Assembly (NCBI GenBank): GCA_029834535.1
Contig: JAQMWT010000531.1
Span: 62,001 to 126,000 of the forward strand
Source: Chrysophaeum taylorii
Taxonomy: Eukaryota; Sar; Pelagophyceae; Pelagomonadales; Pelagomonadaceae
DNA length: 64,000 nt
Direction: 5' to 3'
A model generated the notes under the pieces. The model was not told where the DNA came from and searched no databases. It worked only from the letters and a program-made list of their open reading frames with translations. Numbering within the stretch: the stretch's first letter is position 1; each line of letters starts with the position of its first letter. The position numbers were made by a program, and so were the translations under genes. Below, in pieces: positions 50,290 through 61,754 of the stretch.

Positions 50290-50598
50290 GAGCCTTGCGA
50301 GGGCATCCTCCCTCCCGGCGTAGGTTGGCACCTATTCGCCTCCCGGGCGGGCCGGTTGGCAGCCGGAACGTTCGCAGTGGGACGGGGTATGGCCGGGGGG
50401 CGAAGACGGAAGGTTATCGGCGAGTTGGTTGTCAGTCACATCGCGGTCTCCTCGTCGCATTGCGACAAGCTTGATGGTCACTCTCCGCCGGCCGACCTTT
50501 CGGCGCTCCTCGTCTACAGGCCCGTGATTCCGGACTGGCTCCTGTCGGTCCGGCCTGGCTCCCATGCTCGGGAGAGGTCTGAAGTTAGTTAGTTAGTA
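50290..50598 (+). repeat. dispersed repeat family, copy 4 (longest) with GTTA tail
   Basis: ~310 bp, beginning GAGCCTTGCGAGGGCATCC and ending TCTGAAGTTAGTTAGTA. It contains all segments seen in the other three copies and is the best consensus source in this window. Confidence 0.85.
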
Positions 50599-50641
50599 CT
50601 GTCGATATTATACATTATTATTGGTATTTTCTACTCAACAA

Positions 50642-53600
50642 CTAACTCAAGGGGTTGAACATCCTCGCGAAGTCGAACCGGAGCGGAACGTGCATCGATT
50701 CGCCGCTCGTCGATTCGCTCCGTTCGCCGCCAATTTCTTGCGCGTGCTCGTTGCTGCTGCTGATCGTAGACCGAACCTTGGAGGGCAGAAACAAGATTTT
50801 ACGGAATTGGCCCGAGGTCTTTGTGTAAGTGGACCTCGGCGGATAGGCCGGCTGCTTGGGGAGTTTCATGGACTGTGTAGCAGGAACTTCGAGACCCTGC
50901 GTGATGACGTTGGCGTCTTGGGCGAACGACTTCCAGATGGAAGAAGTAGCGCATCGTTCGACGTGTTTCGACGCGATAGTCGACCTATCCGGCTGAAGAA
51001 GCGCGAAACGCGAGCCAAGCTTGTCCGCGCTGATGCCTGGGTGCTGACTGCGTCTATCCTGTCGCAACGACTTTGGTGTGGCGACAGTCTCTGCGTCGTA
51101 TGCGGCGATCTCGGCGTGCATCGCCGAGTGGAGCGCGCTCACCGAACCGTCCGAATAGTGGGCCGAGTCCTTGTCGCCTTGCCTTGCGATAAGCGCCGAG
51201 GCGCACAAACTCCGCGTCTCAGGCCGTTCGCACAGCTTGAAGAGAGCAGTGAGGATCGAGCTGAGGCTGTCGGCAGTCCGGAGCTGTGGGCCTCCAATAA
51301 TCAACACGTTGTAGAGGCAAGCCGCGACGTCGTCGAGGCGGGCGTGCTGATCTTCCGTGATGGCCTCGGAGCCGCCGCTTCTGCCAAGGGTGGCGAGGGC
51401 TCTCATCATCATTTCGATCTCAGGCCTGAGCCAGCTCGGATGCACGGTGTTGTTGTACTTGCCGCCGTTGATATTCGACAGATTTCGCGCAGCAGTCGCG
51501 CATAGGTTGAGCATTGCCTCGGAACCGCCAGCTTTCAAAGTGACTTGAGCCAGCAGGTCAACCATCCCCATGTCCGTGACCTGCTCCCCGAGGGCCGTGC
51601 TGCACGAGAGATTGCAGAGAATATTGGCGACGTCCAAGAGCTGGGCGCAAGTGACACCGGGACTCGATACGAGCAAGTTGAGCATCTCCATGAGCGCGCA
51701 GCCCTTGGCGACGAGTGGCCGGTGGTTCTCGGATTCCCAACTCAAGTTTTGAAGCATGGCGGTAATGAGTTCGAGCTGCTCCTGCGGCACTCCCCGGAGG
51801 CGACCGACGGCAATGCATGCATCGCTCACTCCGGCAGTCTCCAGCGACGACCTGCACTCGAGCTTGATCGTGAGGTTGTAGAGGGTGCCAAGTATGAGCA
51901 AAAAGGTCGACGCGTGGTCCGACGGAAAGGCAGGGTGAGTCATACTCTCATCGGGTGGAGGCACGAGCAGGCGCAGGAGTTTCATCAGGCTTCCCGCCAC
52001 CTGGTAGTCGACCAATGCCACCTCGCATCCCGGGGCGAGCGAGATGTTGTAGCAAACGATGCACGCCATTTCGATGATGTGGTTGTCGCCCATCTCCAAG
52101 AGTTTTTCGATAAAGACCGTGACGCCGTCGTCGATGAGTCGCTCGCGGACCTCCTCCGAACACTGCGACATGTTATACAAGGTGGTCGCACACTGCATAT
52201 TGACCGTGTCCGCGACTGATTTGTCCGGAAAGTCTGCGTCCAAGAGCATCCGCATAAGTCGGACAGCGCCGCTGACACCGTTCTCGGCGTGGGGTCTTGA
52301 GGCTCCGGCATCGATGACCAGCTGCGCGGCGAACTCGCTCGTCCACGACAGATTGCACAGAGCGGCGGCCGCCCACTCCTTGGGCTCTGTTTCGACGTGC
52401 ATAGCAACCGCGGTCAGCGTCTCGGCCGCGTTGATTGTTTTCATAAGTGTTTTCGCTGTCTGCTGGTCGCAGGACAAATTGTAAACGACGAGTGCGCCGA
52501 TGCGTTGCGTGCGCTCGCTCTCGACGCAGTACCGAAAGAGCCGGCTTATGGCCCAGAGTACGTTGTTTGGCTCGCGGAGGAGCTGGGGCCGCGTCTCGTC
52601 GTAACGGATGAGGTTGAAGAGGCATTCGGCGCACACACCCTTGACTTCCTCGTTGTTGGTGCGCAGGATTGCGATTGCAATGAAGTCCGCAATAGCCTGT
52701 TCGCGGAGCAACGTTCGCACACACGACTCTTCACAAGTCAGGTTGCAGAGCGCGCGCGCGGCGTAGAGTTGCGTAGATTCCTGTCCCCCGCGCATCATGC
52801 CGAAGAGCCGCCGAAGAATAGACGATTCCGTCGTCAAGATAGCGCAGTGCACCCGCATGCACGAGATTGAAAAAATACCAGCGGCGCAAAAATTTATCAC
52901 GTCTGCCGATCGACTGTTTTCAAGCGCACCCAGAACCTTGATGAAGCCTTTGACGACGTTAGTCTTAACGTCGCCGAGCTTTCCTGAAGACGTGAGGGAG
53001 TGCAACGTGCACGCGCACATCCGGCGCACTTCGTCATCTCTCGACTCTGCCAACTGCAGCAATGCCGAAGACACGTTGTTCCGAAAGAGCCCCTCGTGGT
53101 ACCCGACTTCTTGCGACAAGTTGTTGAGCGTGATGCCCGCGAACTTGAGGACTGTCGTATCCGTAGACTTACACAACTTGAGGATGGTCTCGATGACGTC
53201 GTCCGTCAGTGGCGTGAGTTGGCCGCACCGAGCGTTGTCGCCGTCGACATGGTCACCGTGGTCGTCGTCTTCGCAAACCGTGAGAATGTAGGCGAACATC
53301 GCAAAGGCAGATGCGACGATCCGCTGGAGTTCGATTTCCGTGCTTGATGCCAGCTTCGTCATCATCGCAATAACTATCTCGTGCGTCTCTTTCGTGTGTA
53401 GGCTGAGATCGTCGGCGATATTGGCTAGCGCCATCCCACAGTATCTCTTGACCTCGTCCGAGGCGTCCTCGGTCGACAGGCGCTGAAGCAAAGGGAGCAA
53501 GCCGGCATCGACGACGGCGCGCTGGTTTATCGACAAGCTGAGCATGTTGATGAATGCGACGAGAATGAGTGGCTGACACGACGACGTCGGTGGCGCATTG

Positions 53601-55347
53601 GTCGAGAGCTTGACGAGCGCATGGTGGCTTCCTTGCTCGACCATGTGCTCTCTATTAGCCGGCTCCGAACTCAGGTTGCAAAACGCCACCGCGAGTCGAT
53701 GGCAAGCTTCGGGGGCGACAACCGCCTCGGTAAGCGAGACCAACGTCGGAATGGCGCCATTGTCGACAACAGTCGGGAGCATGTCAGCCACCTCGCTCAC
53801 GGTGAGGTTTGCGAGCGCGAGACCTATGACCTCCTTCGTGCTCTTGTGCACGACGAGCTGTTCGAGCTCGACGAGTAGCGTGACCGCGCCGTCCTTGATC
53901 ATGCGTTCTCGCGCGTCGATCGTACACGAGAGGTTGAGAACGCACTCCGCAAGCGTGTGAAGTGCCGCCTGGCCGTCGAAGCCGAAGGCGGCGCTCGACT
54001 CGGCGATCGTCTCAGGCTTTCCTGGGCTGATCTCGATGTCGACGGTACTGAGCAACGCCCCCAAAAAAACGACGGTGCCTCCCTCGACTAGCGTGATGCG
54101 CGGCATGTCGTAGAACGAGAGGTTGTAAATCGTGGAGATTACCAGAAGCGCTGAGTCAATCTCGTTTAAAGATGTCAGCGACTTGAGCGTTGGGAGTATA
54201 TGCTCTACCGCCTGGTTCCGTTCCGAAGCGACAAAAAGATTCGCGAGCGTGGCCATGGCTGCCTTTCGGCACGTCGTCGAATCGACGGCGACCGCCGAAC
54301 CGAGCGTCGAGAGGCATGTGGCGATCAGCGCATCTTCTCCCCCATACGACAGGCTCAAGTATCCCAGAGTCAACACGCACAAGAGCATGGCGATTGATTC
54401 GCTGCTATGGTGCGTCGAAATGACGTTGAGCGCCTCCGCGATGGTCATCTGCTGCGGAGGCATGAGGAGCGGGCGGCATTCGGCCGAACACGCCAAGTTC
54501 AGTAAAGTCGCGGCGCAGTACATGGCCATTTCCAAATTTGCCAACGATGCCGTGACCTGGTCGCTGTGGTTGATCTTGTCTATCACCTGCAGCGCGCCCT
54601 CGTTTATAATGTCGAGCTCGTCGCCGGCCTCCATCGAATACCGGAAAATTTCGATGACGATGGCGTGCCACTGCATGCGCTGGCGCTCGGCGATCACGAC
54701 TTGTTCCTCCGTGACGATCTGTTGTTTCCCTGGATTGCTGTCGCCGACGCCGAGGAACTCGCTAGAAAGGAAGGCGTTGTGACGATTGCGCGAACTCTTC
54801 TGAGGGGGCTGCGTCTTGCTCGTCGTCGAATTTCGAATGCTCTGTCGTGACAAGTAAATCAGCCCATCGGTGTGGTCGTGCTGCGAGAAAAGATCCCCCG
54901 AATATGGCTTGAACCCGCTCACGCGAAAGTTACTCAAGTCCATGTGCGAGCGGCGGCGCCCCCGCGCGCGCACAGCGTCTTTCGACGGCTTACTTGACGT
55001 GGGTCGCGTCGGCTTCCGCGAGTAATCTTCTTTGTCGTCCATGTATTCCAGCAGGGCCGACACGAGATCCTCCTTTGTCGGATGCATTTTCCAAAACCCC
55101 CGCGTCTCGTGGAGTTTCCAGTGCCTGACCAACTTTTTCAGCTCTTCCATCGTTATGATCGCCGTCGTCGCATCCTTGTCTGGCGGGAACAGGTCGAACT
55201 CGCGGAGCGGAGCCCTGCGTCGTGAAGGTTGAGAACGCTGGGTCAATCAAGACAGACTCACCGCAGCAACTCGAGGTCCTCCTTTCTCGCGAGTTCTTGC
55301 AGATACTCGCTCAGTTTCTGCGAGCACTTCGTTTTGTGTTGCAACAT
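50642..55347 (-). CDS. giant armadillo-repeat protein (two exons)
   Basis: Exon 1 is 55347-55262 (MLQHKTKCSQKLSEYLQELA...) and exon 2 is 55214-50642, joined across a 47-nt GT-AG intron; 1552 residues. Residues ~60-100 form a small helical SAP-like module (TMEELKKLVRHWKLHETRGF, TKEDLVSALLEYMDD). From about 185 to 1400 there are many ~42-residue armadillo units, recognisable by ALxNLS/ALCNLT cores (for example AAALCNLSWTSEFAAQLVI, TLYNMSQCSEEVRERLIDDG, NILCNLSCSTALGEQVTDMG). The C-terminal ~120 residues are disordered. Armadillo solenoids bind extended peptides; long ARM proteins of this kind occur in flagellar and trafficking complexes. No catalytic domain. Divergent from a TBC-like coiled-coil gene with 184 bp between starts. 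Confidence 0.85.
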
Positions 55348-55531
55348 GGCGCCGACCAGCTTTTAAGATCGATCCATCCCTTCGACCGGGGTGTATGACG
55401 GCGGTTGTTTCGCTGCACAAAAGGATACGGATCCTTTGGAAGGTCTCAGACTTATCAGGTCCGGTCGACACGAAACGGCTCTCAGGTTTAGAGTCTCAAA
55501 CAACTGGGCATCGTCGTCGCAGCAGAGTGTG
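55348..55531. promoter_or_regulatory. divergent promoter region (ARM protein / TBC-like protein)
   Basis: 184 bp between the two chosen starts. The right-hand part is also open in the frame of the downstream gene, so the true spacer may be shorter if that protein starts earlier. Confidence 0.4.
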
Positions 55532-58500
55532 ATGATGCGCAAAAGGTCGCCCCCCGAAGATTCGCTGGCGAGTTTCGCGCTCCCGAACGCCGTGCTCCGG
55601 CAACAGCCGAGAAGTGAAGCGAGGAGCACCCCGGACTCGGCGGTGACGACAGTTCAAGGCTACCGAGCGCCGCGATGGCTCGAACATGCCCAGCGCAGCA
55701 TCGTCGCTTCAGACGAGTTCCGCATGCTGTGTCGCGAAGTGATGCGGCGCGCGGAGGAGCGAAAGGTTTCCGAATCCTTCGCAGAGATGAGCGACGCCGA
55801 GCAGCACAACTTGCTCGACGACATTTACGCGCAGATCCTCGAGGACGGAGGTTCGGCGCGTCGGTACGAGCTCGCGGTACGGTCGCATGTCGACGCTGCC
55901 TTGAGCGCCGCTGTCACAGCGTCGCGAATGGCACCGACGGAATTCAGTCTTGTGGAGACGATCGAGCGGCATACAGCCACGGGCATTCTCAGTTTGTTGT
56001 CGTCGTTGCCGCGCGTCGGGAGTTACCACGGCGCGATTCAGTCTCTCCTGGGACGCGCGTTGCCTCGTCAACTGCGCGTGCCGCTGTGGACACGTCGGCT
56101 AGAGCACGTTAGTGCCGAGGAAGACTTTCATCGCCGGCAAAGCGCCGACAGATTGGGCATGATCTCAGCCGACGATGCCTCGATTGCCGCGCGATGCGTT
56201 GCGCTCGTTGGACGTTTGCTTCGGGATATTGAGCCGGATGCTCTCGCAGCGATGAAAACGGCACTATCGTCCATTGCCCGCGTCCAACGTGCCACCCATG
56301 TCCTCGAAACCAGCGCATGTAGGTATCGACACGCTTTATTGTGTCGCAACGAATCCTCGTTTCCAGACGAGCTGTTTTGGCTCGCGTTACCGCTTGTTCG
56401 AGTTTTCTCTGCCCTCGAGAACAGCCCGAGCGACCTTGCACGGCGTATATACATTGCAATTGAAGCCATTCTCGAGGACGGATTGAAGTTTATCATCGCA
56501 CCCGCGGGCTCCATGTCGGCGGGACATACGGGAGACCACCTTTCTTCGGCGATGGCAAGCTGCGCGAACAACAACAACAACAACAACAACAACGAAGCCA
56601 AGAAAACGGAAACAGAAGCGGCGGCTATACCCTGGGACGAGGCACCGGCCCCAGAGGCGCCGGTGCGATCGAAAAATCAAGACGCCTCGCCGCTCGCACT
56701 GCGGCTGGGAATATCGCGAGCAACGACAACGTCAACAATGATTTCGGTCGAGGAATGCCGCGTTCCTCCAGCTTGGGCCGAACACGCGCTCCAAATGCTC
56801 ACGAGCGCAGACCCACCGTTCACACGACAGCTTTTGGACGTTGCGGGGCGCGAGTCGACATCCTCTTCGCATGGACGCGCCTATTCCGACGTTGACGTGA
56901 AGTGCTTCTCGCGGATTGTTGGGCGCCCGATGCGGACTGGTCTGGTTCAGGTACTGCCGCCCGACGCGATTCTTTTCGTCTGGGACCAGTGCATACTGTC
57001 GAGCTTTAGTCTCTGCCTGCCTTTTGCCGCAGCCACGCTGCTGCTGTGTGTTCGTCAGGAAGCACGCGAGCTTATGAGCTCGTGGGATGGATCCCGCGAC
57101 GCCGACGCCCGTTTGACGGACTTGGAAAAATTGCTCGACGCCGCGGGGACAGACGCGAGCTCGAGTAAATTCGAGCGGTTGTTCCGCAAGCACGCTCTGC
57201 CATTTATTCGAGCGACAACCGCACGCGACACGGTGACCAATAGCACCACCGCCGAGGACATCTCGCCGGCAGTGCTGGAGGCCGCTCTGCCGGGATGGTC
57301 GACGAGCGGACGCGAGAAGAACTTGAAACAGCCGGAGCTCGCGCTGGCCGATGGGGGCAGTTTCCGCCCCGCCGGGTATTCCCTCCGCATCGATATCCAA
57401 AAATACGTGTCTGACCAACGACCGCCAGAACAGGGCCCCGAGCTGCAACACCAGCGAGCAGCTCCTTTGGAGCTGAGTTGGCCGAACATACGTCCGGCCA
57501 AAGACGAGCTGGCGTCAATCGTGGACCGGGTCTTTGAAGAAAATAGCGAGGCGATCACCTACGCGCATCATCTCCGGCGCCACAGCGGTGGCGCGGCGGA
57601 CCATCACTTTGACGCCGCGCTGCGTCGAGAGGTCGCGGTCGCGGTCGCCCGGGTCTTGCCGTGCTTCGCCGCCATGTACGAGCGCATGCCTTCGGCGATC
57701 TCCGCCAACCTGGCGGCCGTGCTCGACGATTCTATCATAATCGAAATTCCGGTCAAAGGTGACGAAAAAGCGACCCGCTCCGCGTTGGGCGAAGAACCCG
57801 TCGCCGTAACGCTCGCGTTCCCGCCAAACGGGGACGAGATGAGGCTCCTTCGAAGCCCATTCTTTCTGTGTGCCGCAATCGTGGCTCTTCGGTCCTCTAG
57901 AGGGGCGCTCTGGCCGCGACTCCGGTCGGTCGCGCGCGAGATGGCCGACGCTGCCTACGAGACTTACCACAAGCAGCGCGAAATTCGAGCGATGGCTTCT
58001 GCGACTCACACCTTGCGCATGGAAATCGAAGAAATCGCCAACGCCGCCACGGCAGTGTCGGTCTCAGAGAATAACGTGGGCATCGACGCGTTTGCAAACG
58101 CGCGCGGCGCCAAACCCGCGGAGAATGACTCTCCTTCTGAGACCAATTCAACGTCTCGCGCGCCGCCGCCGCTCGACGCTGAGCGCGCGCGCGAGAAGGA
58201 GCGTGCATACTGGGACGCTGCAGAAAACGCAGTCAGAGCGAGCGAGGCCGCAGTCGGAGGGGCCCGTGCCGCCAGCGAAGCTGCGAAATCGCAATGCGAC
58301 TCGATGAGCGCCCGGATCCACGAAGCGCGACGAGCCGAGGAGGAGGAGGAGCGCCAGGCAACAGCAGCAGCGGAAGCGCGCGAGCGCACCATCCAGGATT
58401 CTGTGATGCTCGTGCAAACAAGAGTCTACCATCACGCCTTCAGCAAGGCGGAGCTCGCCGGCGACGCGAAACTCAACAAGAAGTATGCCAAGAAGTACGC

Positions 58501-58612
58501 CAAATGGGTCAAAGAGTTTCGCAAGCATTGGGAGTCGGACGCGACCTTAAGAACCGCTGTTCCCGACGCCGTGGCGCTGAAGGACGTCATCGACGCGTGG
58601 GCGCCGCCATGA
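55532..58612 (+). CDS. large protein with TBC-like segment and C-terminal coiled coil
   Basis: 1026 residues from ATG 55532 (MMRKRSPPED); the frame opens ~140 bp earlier without an in-frame ATG, so an upstream exon is possible. The N-terminal half is helical and unassigned (about 40-340), then an Asn-rich linker (AAC repeat, 56568-56594). Around residues 470-520, ILFVWDQCILSSFSLCLPFA followed by AATLLLCVRQEARELM resembles the last helices of TBC/Rab-GAP domains (WDxxLL...LPxxxxxLLxxxR). The finger motifs for GAP catalysis (IxxDxxR, YxQ) are not found. A Glu/Ala/Arg-rich coiled coil spans about 885-965, and the C-terminus is KLNKKYAKKYAKWVKEFRKH, basic and helical. Divergent orientation to the armadillo gene hints at co-regulation. 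The TBC resemblance is weak. Confidence 0.6.
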   Translation: MMRKRSPPEDSLASFALPNAVLRQQPRSEARSTPDSAVTTVQGYRAPRWLEHAQRSIVASDEFRMLCREVMRRAEERKVSESFAEMSDAEQHNLLDDIYAQILEDGGSARRYELAVRSHVDAALSAAVTASRMAPTEFSLVETIERHTATGILSLLSSLPRVGSYHGAIQSLLGRALPRQLRVPLWTRRLEHVSAEEDFHRRQSADRLGMISADDASIAARCVALVGRLLRDIEPDALAAMKTALSSIARVQRATHVLETSACRYRHALLCRNESSFPDELFWLALPLVRVFSALENSPSDLARRIYIAIEAILEDGLKFIIAPAGSMSAGHTGDHLSSAMASCANNNNNNNNNEAKKTETEAAAIPWDEAPAPEAPVRSKNQDASPLALRLGISRATTTSTMISVEECRVPPAWAEHALQMLTSADPPFTRQLLDVAGRESTSSSHGRAYSDVDVKCFSRIVGRPMRTGLVQVLPPDAILFVWDQCILSSFSLCLPFAAATLLLCVRQEARELMSSWDGSRDADARLTDLEKLLDAAGTDASSSKFERLFRKHALPFIRATTARDTVTNSTTAEDISPAVLEAALPGWSTSGREKNLKQPELALADGGSFRPAGYSLRIDIQKYVSDQRPPEQGPELQHQRAAPLELSWPNIRPAKDELASIVDRVFEENSEAITYAHHLRRHSGGAADHHFDAALRREVAVAVARVLPCFAAMYERMPSAISANLAAVLDDSIIIEIPVKGDEKATRSALGEEPVAVTLAFPPNGDEMRLLRSPFFLCAAIVALRSSRGALWPRLRSVAREMADAAYETYHKQREIRAMASATHTLRMEIEEIANAATAVSVSENNVGIDAFANARGAKPAENDSPSETNSTSRAPPPLDAERAREKERAYWDAAENAVRASEAAVGGARAASEAAKSQCDSMSARIHEARRAEEEEERQATAAAEARERTIQDSVMLVQTRVYHHAFSKAELAGDAKLNKKYAKKYAKWVKEFRKHWESDATLRTAVPDAVALKDVIDAWAPP

Positions 58613-60258
58613 CTTTAGCTCGAGAAGAAAAATACCCCCGAATAGGCGTGGTGTAAAACCCCTCGGCTAGCGGAATAAATAGTAGGAAGCACGAGAGGAT
58701 GGGGCGCGCGTGCGCACTTTATGCCCTTTTCGGGCTCTAGTAAGATGACAGAGCACGCGCATAAAACAACAAGCATGTTAAGAACCTACAAGGAAGGCGA
58801 GGAAGAGTACGGGAGAGGCGAAGGCCCATGGCGAGTTGAGGGCGAGCTTGAAGAGGAGGAGCAGACAGACATCGCGAAGAAGGCAAAGATCACGAAAAAG
58901 AAGACTGCAAGAGCTGCATCTCGAAGGCGGGGTAATCGAGGAAGACAAGGTGGATTACGGGGGTGCCACTATAGGTTATTTGTCGGGCATCGATTTGTAG
59001 CCGAGCTCGCAGTTCATTGCACAATGCACGAAGAACCTCACCCATGGCACGAAGAGCCTCATCGCACTTGCACGAATAACCTCGCGCTTCGTTCGCATAA
59101 AGCTCTACGTCGCCGAAATCTTCAGCGCATTGCCAGCAGTCGTTGAACATACCGTTCGTTGTCCAATATCTGACGAACGGTTGCCCAAAGAATCACTTAT
59201 CTCACGATCGAAGAGCCGTGCATGCATATGCTGAGTAACTTTTCCGTGGCGAAGACCCAGGACAACTCGGCCCAATGACCTACGGTCCTGCCACACTCAT
59301 AATTGCAGCTCCGGCGGCGTGCGTATAGGCCCAGTACACCGCAGGGTACTCGAGCTTGTCGTTGTTATGATATTGTTGGTCGATTGCCATTCCGTTTGTC
59401 CATGCGTGGAGGAGTTTCCTTGTTTTGTTGAAGTAGTCGATTGTCCCAAAAACAAGAAGTGCGATGGCCCAGATATTATATTCTCAATTATGAACTTAGC
59501 TCTACGTCCACACGCTTCTTCAGCAGCACAATGGGGGCCGCATTCTCGAAATCCCATTTTTTGACACCAACGTTGCCGGGATTTCGACAGGATGATGTTT
59601 TTTTTTTGTTCGACGTCGTCGTATATTTGCGATATCGAGCTGCAAAAAAAATTCGTAAAGACAAGGCACTCGAGGGCGCTCACGAATTGCCCTCAATCAA
59701 AACCATTAATAAAAAACGCTGAATTGTACTCTTGCGCCGCAGCGACCTCACAAATTCCGGCGAGCCACATCAGGGAGGACATTCTACTCCAAAGTCGGCC
59801 GACAATTAAGCGCCCTCTGATGCCCATCCCCATCATTCTAAAGCGAAGTGGAAGTACGGTCGTCGGCAGCATCCACGCGGGCCTTGTGATCGATCAGGTA
59901 CTAGTCTCCCATTTCCTGGCCTTTCGTTAGAAGGTTCGCTCAGCCTGCAAAAATAATATCCCCTTCCGGTGAATATCGCTCTGATTCCCTCCAACGCACG
60001 AAAAAAATCTGGCTGTGCCCAGGACACGAGAGCTTCGATTTGGGGCTGCCATCCTTTAGGAAACAGGATTATTTCCGTGTTTTTTTCCCATCTGCGCTTC
60101 CGCCTGCATTCATTTCATTTCATTTCGTTTCATTTCGTTTCGCCGGGCGCGAAGAGGAAGTAGAAGTACGCGCGGAAGTTAATAATAAGTTGAAGGCGTT
60201 ATTATTATAAACTAATAAGACTTATTATTTTAGGTTGTTGTTGACGAGACAGTAGAGT
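58613..60258. other. intergenic, no gene recognised
   Basis: 1.65 kb. Short frames on both strands lack any domain or splice logic. (ATTTC)n-like repeats lie at about 60113-60141. An AT-rich palindromic block ACTAATAAGACTTATTATTT occurs at about 60211-60230, similar in reverse complement to the block at 12549-12572. Composition is lower in GC than in flanking genes, perhaps old element debris. Confidence 0.5.
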
Positions 60259-61713
60259 ATGATGCATGCGAGGCTGCGCGACATGCTCGCTTTGCGGCGA
60301 GAAAAGGCCAAGGAGGTTGTTGGGTCGGAGGAGGTCGCCTCGAAGCGGCGGGCGGTGGAAGGCTTTCCTAGGCTCGAGTCAGCGAGCGAGGTGACCGGGG
60401 CGCGCGCTATTTTTGACATGCTCCGTCAGTCCAAAGGGGAGAAAATCGATAAGAAGCAGCTGTCAGGATTTATGTCGACGTTTGGGGTGGGAAACAATCC
60501 GGGTCTCGTGAGTGATGTGCTCTTGACGTTGAACGACGACGAGTCCGACGAGACCCTGGACTTTGAGGGCTTCGCGCCGTTCGTCGCGATGTTGAGACTG
60601 GTCGAGGACGAGGATTCGGCGGTCGACGCGGAGGTGCGACTCGCGATTGAGGCTGCGCACGGCGAGACATCAATCGAGTCGGTCGTCCAAAAGCTCCGGA
60701 CGTCCGAGACGGTTGCCGAGAGGCCGGAATCGATCGACGCGTACTTGACGAAAAAAAACGAGCGGGCGAGACACCAAGACCGGATGTTGCGCATAGCGAG
60801 GACGACGGTCCTCCACGCGTGCCGCGCGAGCGAGCTCTCGCTCGACGATGCCGCGTCGCTCGCCCGCGACGTGCGGGGGGCGCTATCTTGGAAAAAACGA
60901 AGCGACGCGTCTGCCGCTGCTCTCGATGTCGCCGAAGCCGAGTCGCGGGCCGCCGTCCAGATAGAACTGGACGCCATGCTCCTCGACGCGACGCGGTCAT
61001 CAAAGTTGGGCGAATTCAAGGACGCGCGCAAAATTATCGCTCGCGGCGCTAACGTAAACCTGCGCCGCGACGAGCCGCCGCGCGAGCCCGTCCTTTCGAA
61101 AGCAATCAGCGAGGCAAACTTCGATATGGCGGTGGCCCTCCTCGACGCGGGGGCCGACGCGCGCGCAACCGACGACGACGGCGCGACGGGGCTCATGCGA
61201 CTCGTGGCGACGCCCGCGCCGTCGCTCAAACTCATCAATCGCCTCGTCGCCGAATCCGGCATCAACACGCGCAAGCACGACGGCGCGACTGCCCTCGTCG
61301 TCGCCGCTACCTTTGGTCGCACGCTTGCCATGACGCAGCTCATCGACCAGGGCGCCGACGTATCGCTCGTGATGACCGACGGCACGACGGCTCTAATGCG
61401 CGCCGCCCAGATGGGCTTCCCCGCCGCCGTCGATATCCTGTGCCAGGCAGGCGCCGACCCCCACGCGACCAACCAGGCCGGCCGTAACGCCCTCGACCTC
61501 GCGCTCCTGGCCGACCGTTCGGAACGCGTCGTCGAAAGACTCAAACATCAGGGCGCCCGCGCGTCCAAAGGCGCCCTCACCTCAAAGAACCAGATCGACC
61601 GTAGACGGACGAACAGCATCCGGCCGCCCGAGACGACCGCGCGCCGAAAGGATGCCACCTCGCCCCTCGCGCGCCTCCGCAAGCCACAGCCCGGCTCCCG
61701 AAGGTACACGTAA
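60259..61713 (+). CDS. EF-hand-like and ankyrin-repeat protein
   Basis: 484 residues from ATG 60259. Residues ~48-112 look like a calmodulin-type helix pair (ARAIFDMLRQSKGEKIDKKQ; LLTLNDDESDETLDFEGFAP). The second loop D-D-E-S-D-E-T-L-D-F-E is a plausible EF-hand although not canonical; the first loop is degenerate. After a helical linker, at least four ankyrin units span about 240-445: KDARKIIARGANVNLR, NFDMAVALLDAGADARATDD, TLAMTQLIDQGADVSLVMTD and AAVDILCQAGADPHATNQAG, with A-L-D-L-A-L closing the array. The basic tail (RRRTNSIRPPETTARRK) is disordered. It is probably a soluble adaptor with possible Ca sensitivity. Convergent with the next gene, 41 bp between stops. Single exon. Confidence 0.82.
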   Translation: MMHARLRDMLALRREKAKEVVGSEEVASKRRAVEGFPRLESASEVTGARAIFDMLRQSKGEKIDKKQLSGFMSTFGVGNNPGLVSDVLLTLNDDESDETLDFEGFAPFVAMLRLVEDEDSAVDAEVRLAIEAAHGETSIESVVQKLRTSETVAERPESIDAYLTKKNERARHQDRMLRIARTTVLHACRASELSLDDAASLARDVRGALSWKKRSDASAAALDVAEAESRAAVQIELDAMLLDATRSSKLGEFKDARKIIARGANVNLRRDEPPREPVLSKAISEANFDMAVALLDAGADARATDDDGATGLMRLVATPAPSLKLINRLVAESGINTRKHDGATALVVAATFGRTLAMTQLIDQGADVSLVMTDGTTALMRAAQMGFPAAVDILCQAGADPHATNQAGRNALDLALLADRSERVVERLKHQGARASKGALTSKNQIDRRRTNSIRPPETTARRKDATSPLARLRKPQPGSRRYT

Positions 61714-61754
61714 ACGTCGCTCGCTCGCTCGCGTATTAATTTTTTAACTATTAA

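Noticed and set aside
59297-59683. 128-aa minus-strand open frame, considered as transposase remnant
   Set aside because: No DDE, RT or helicase motif could be identified.
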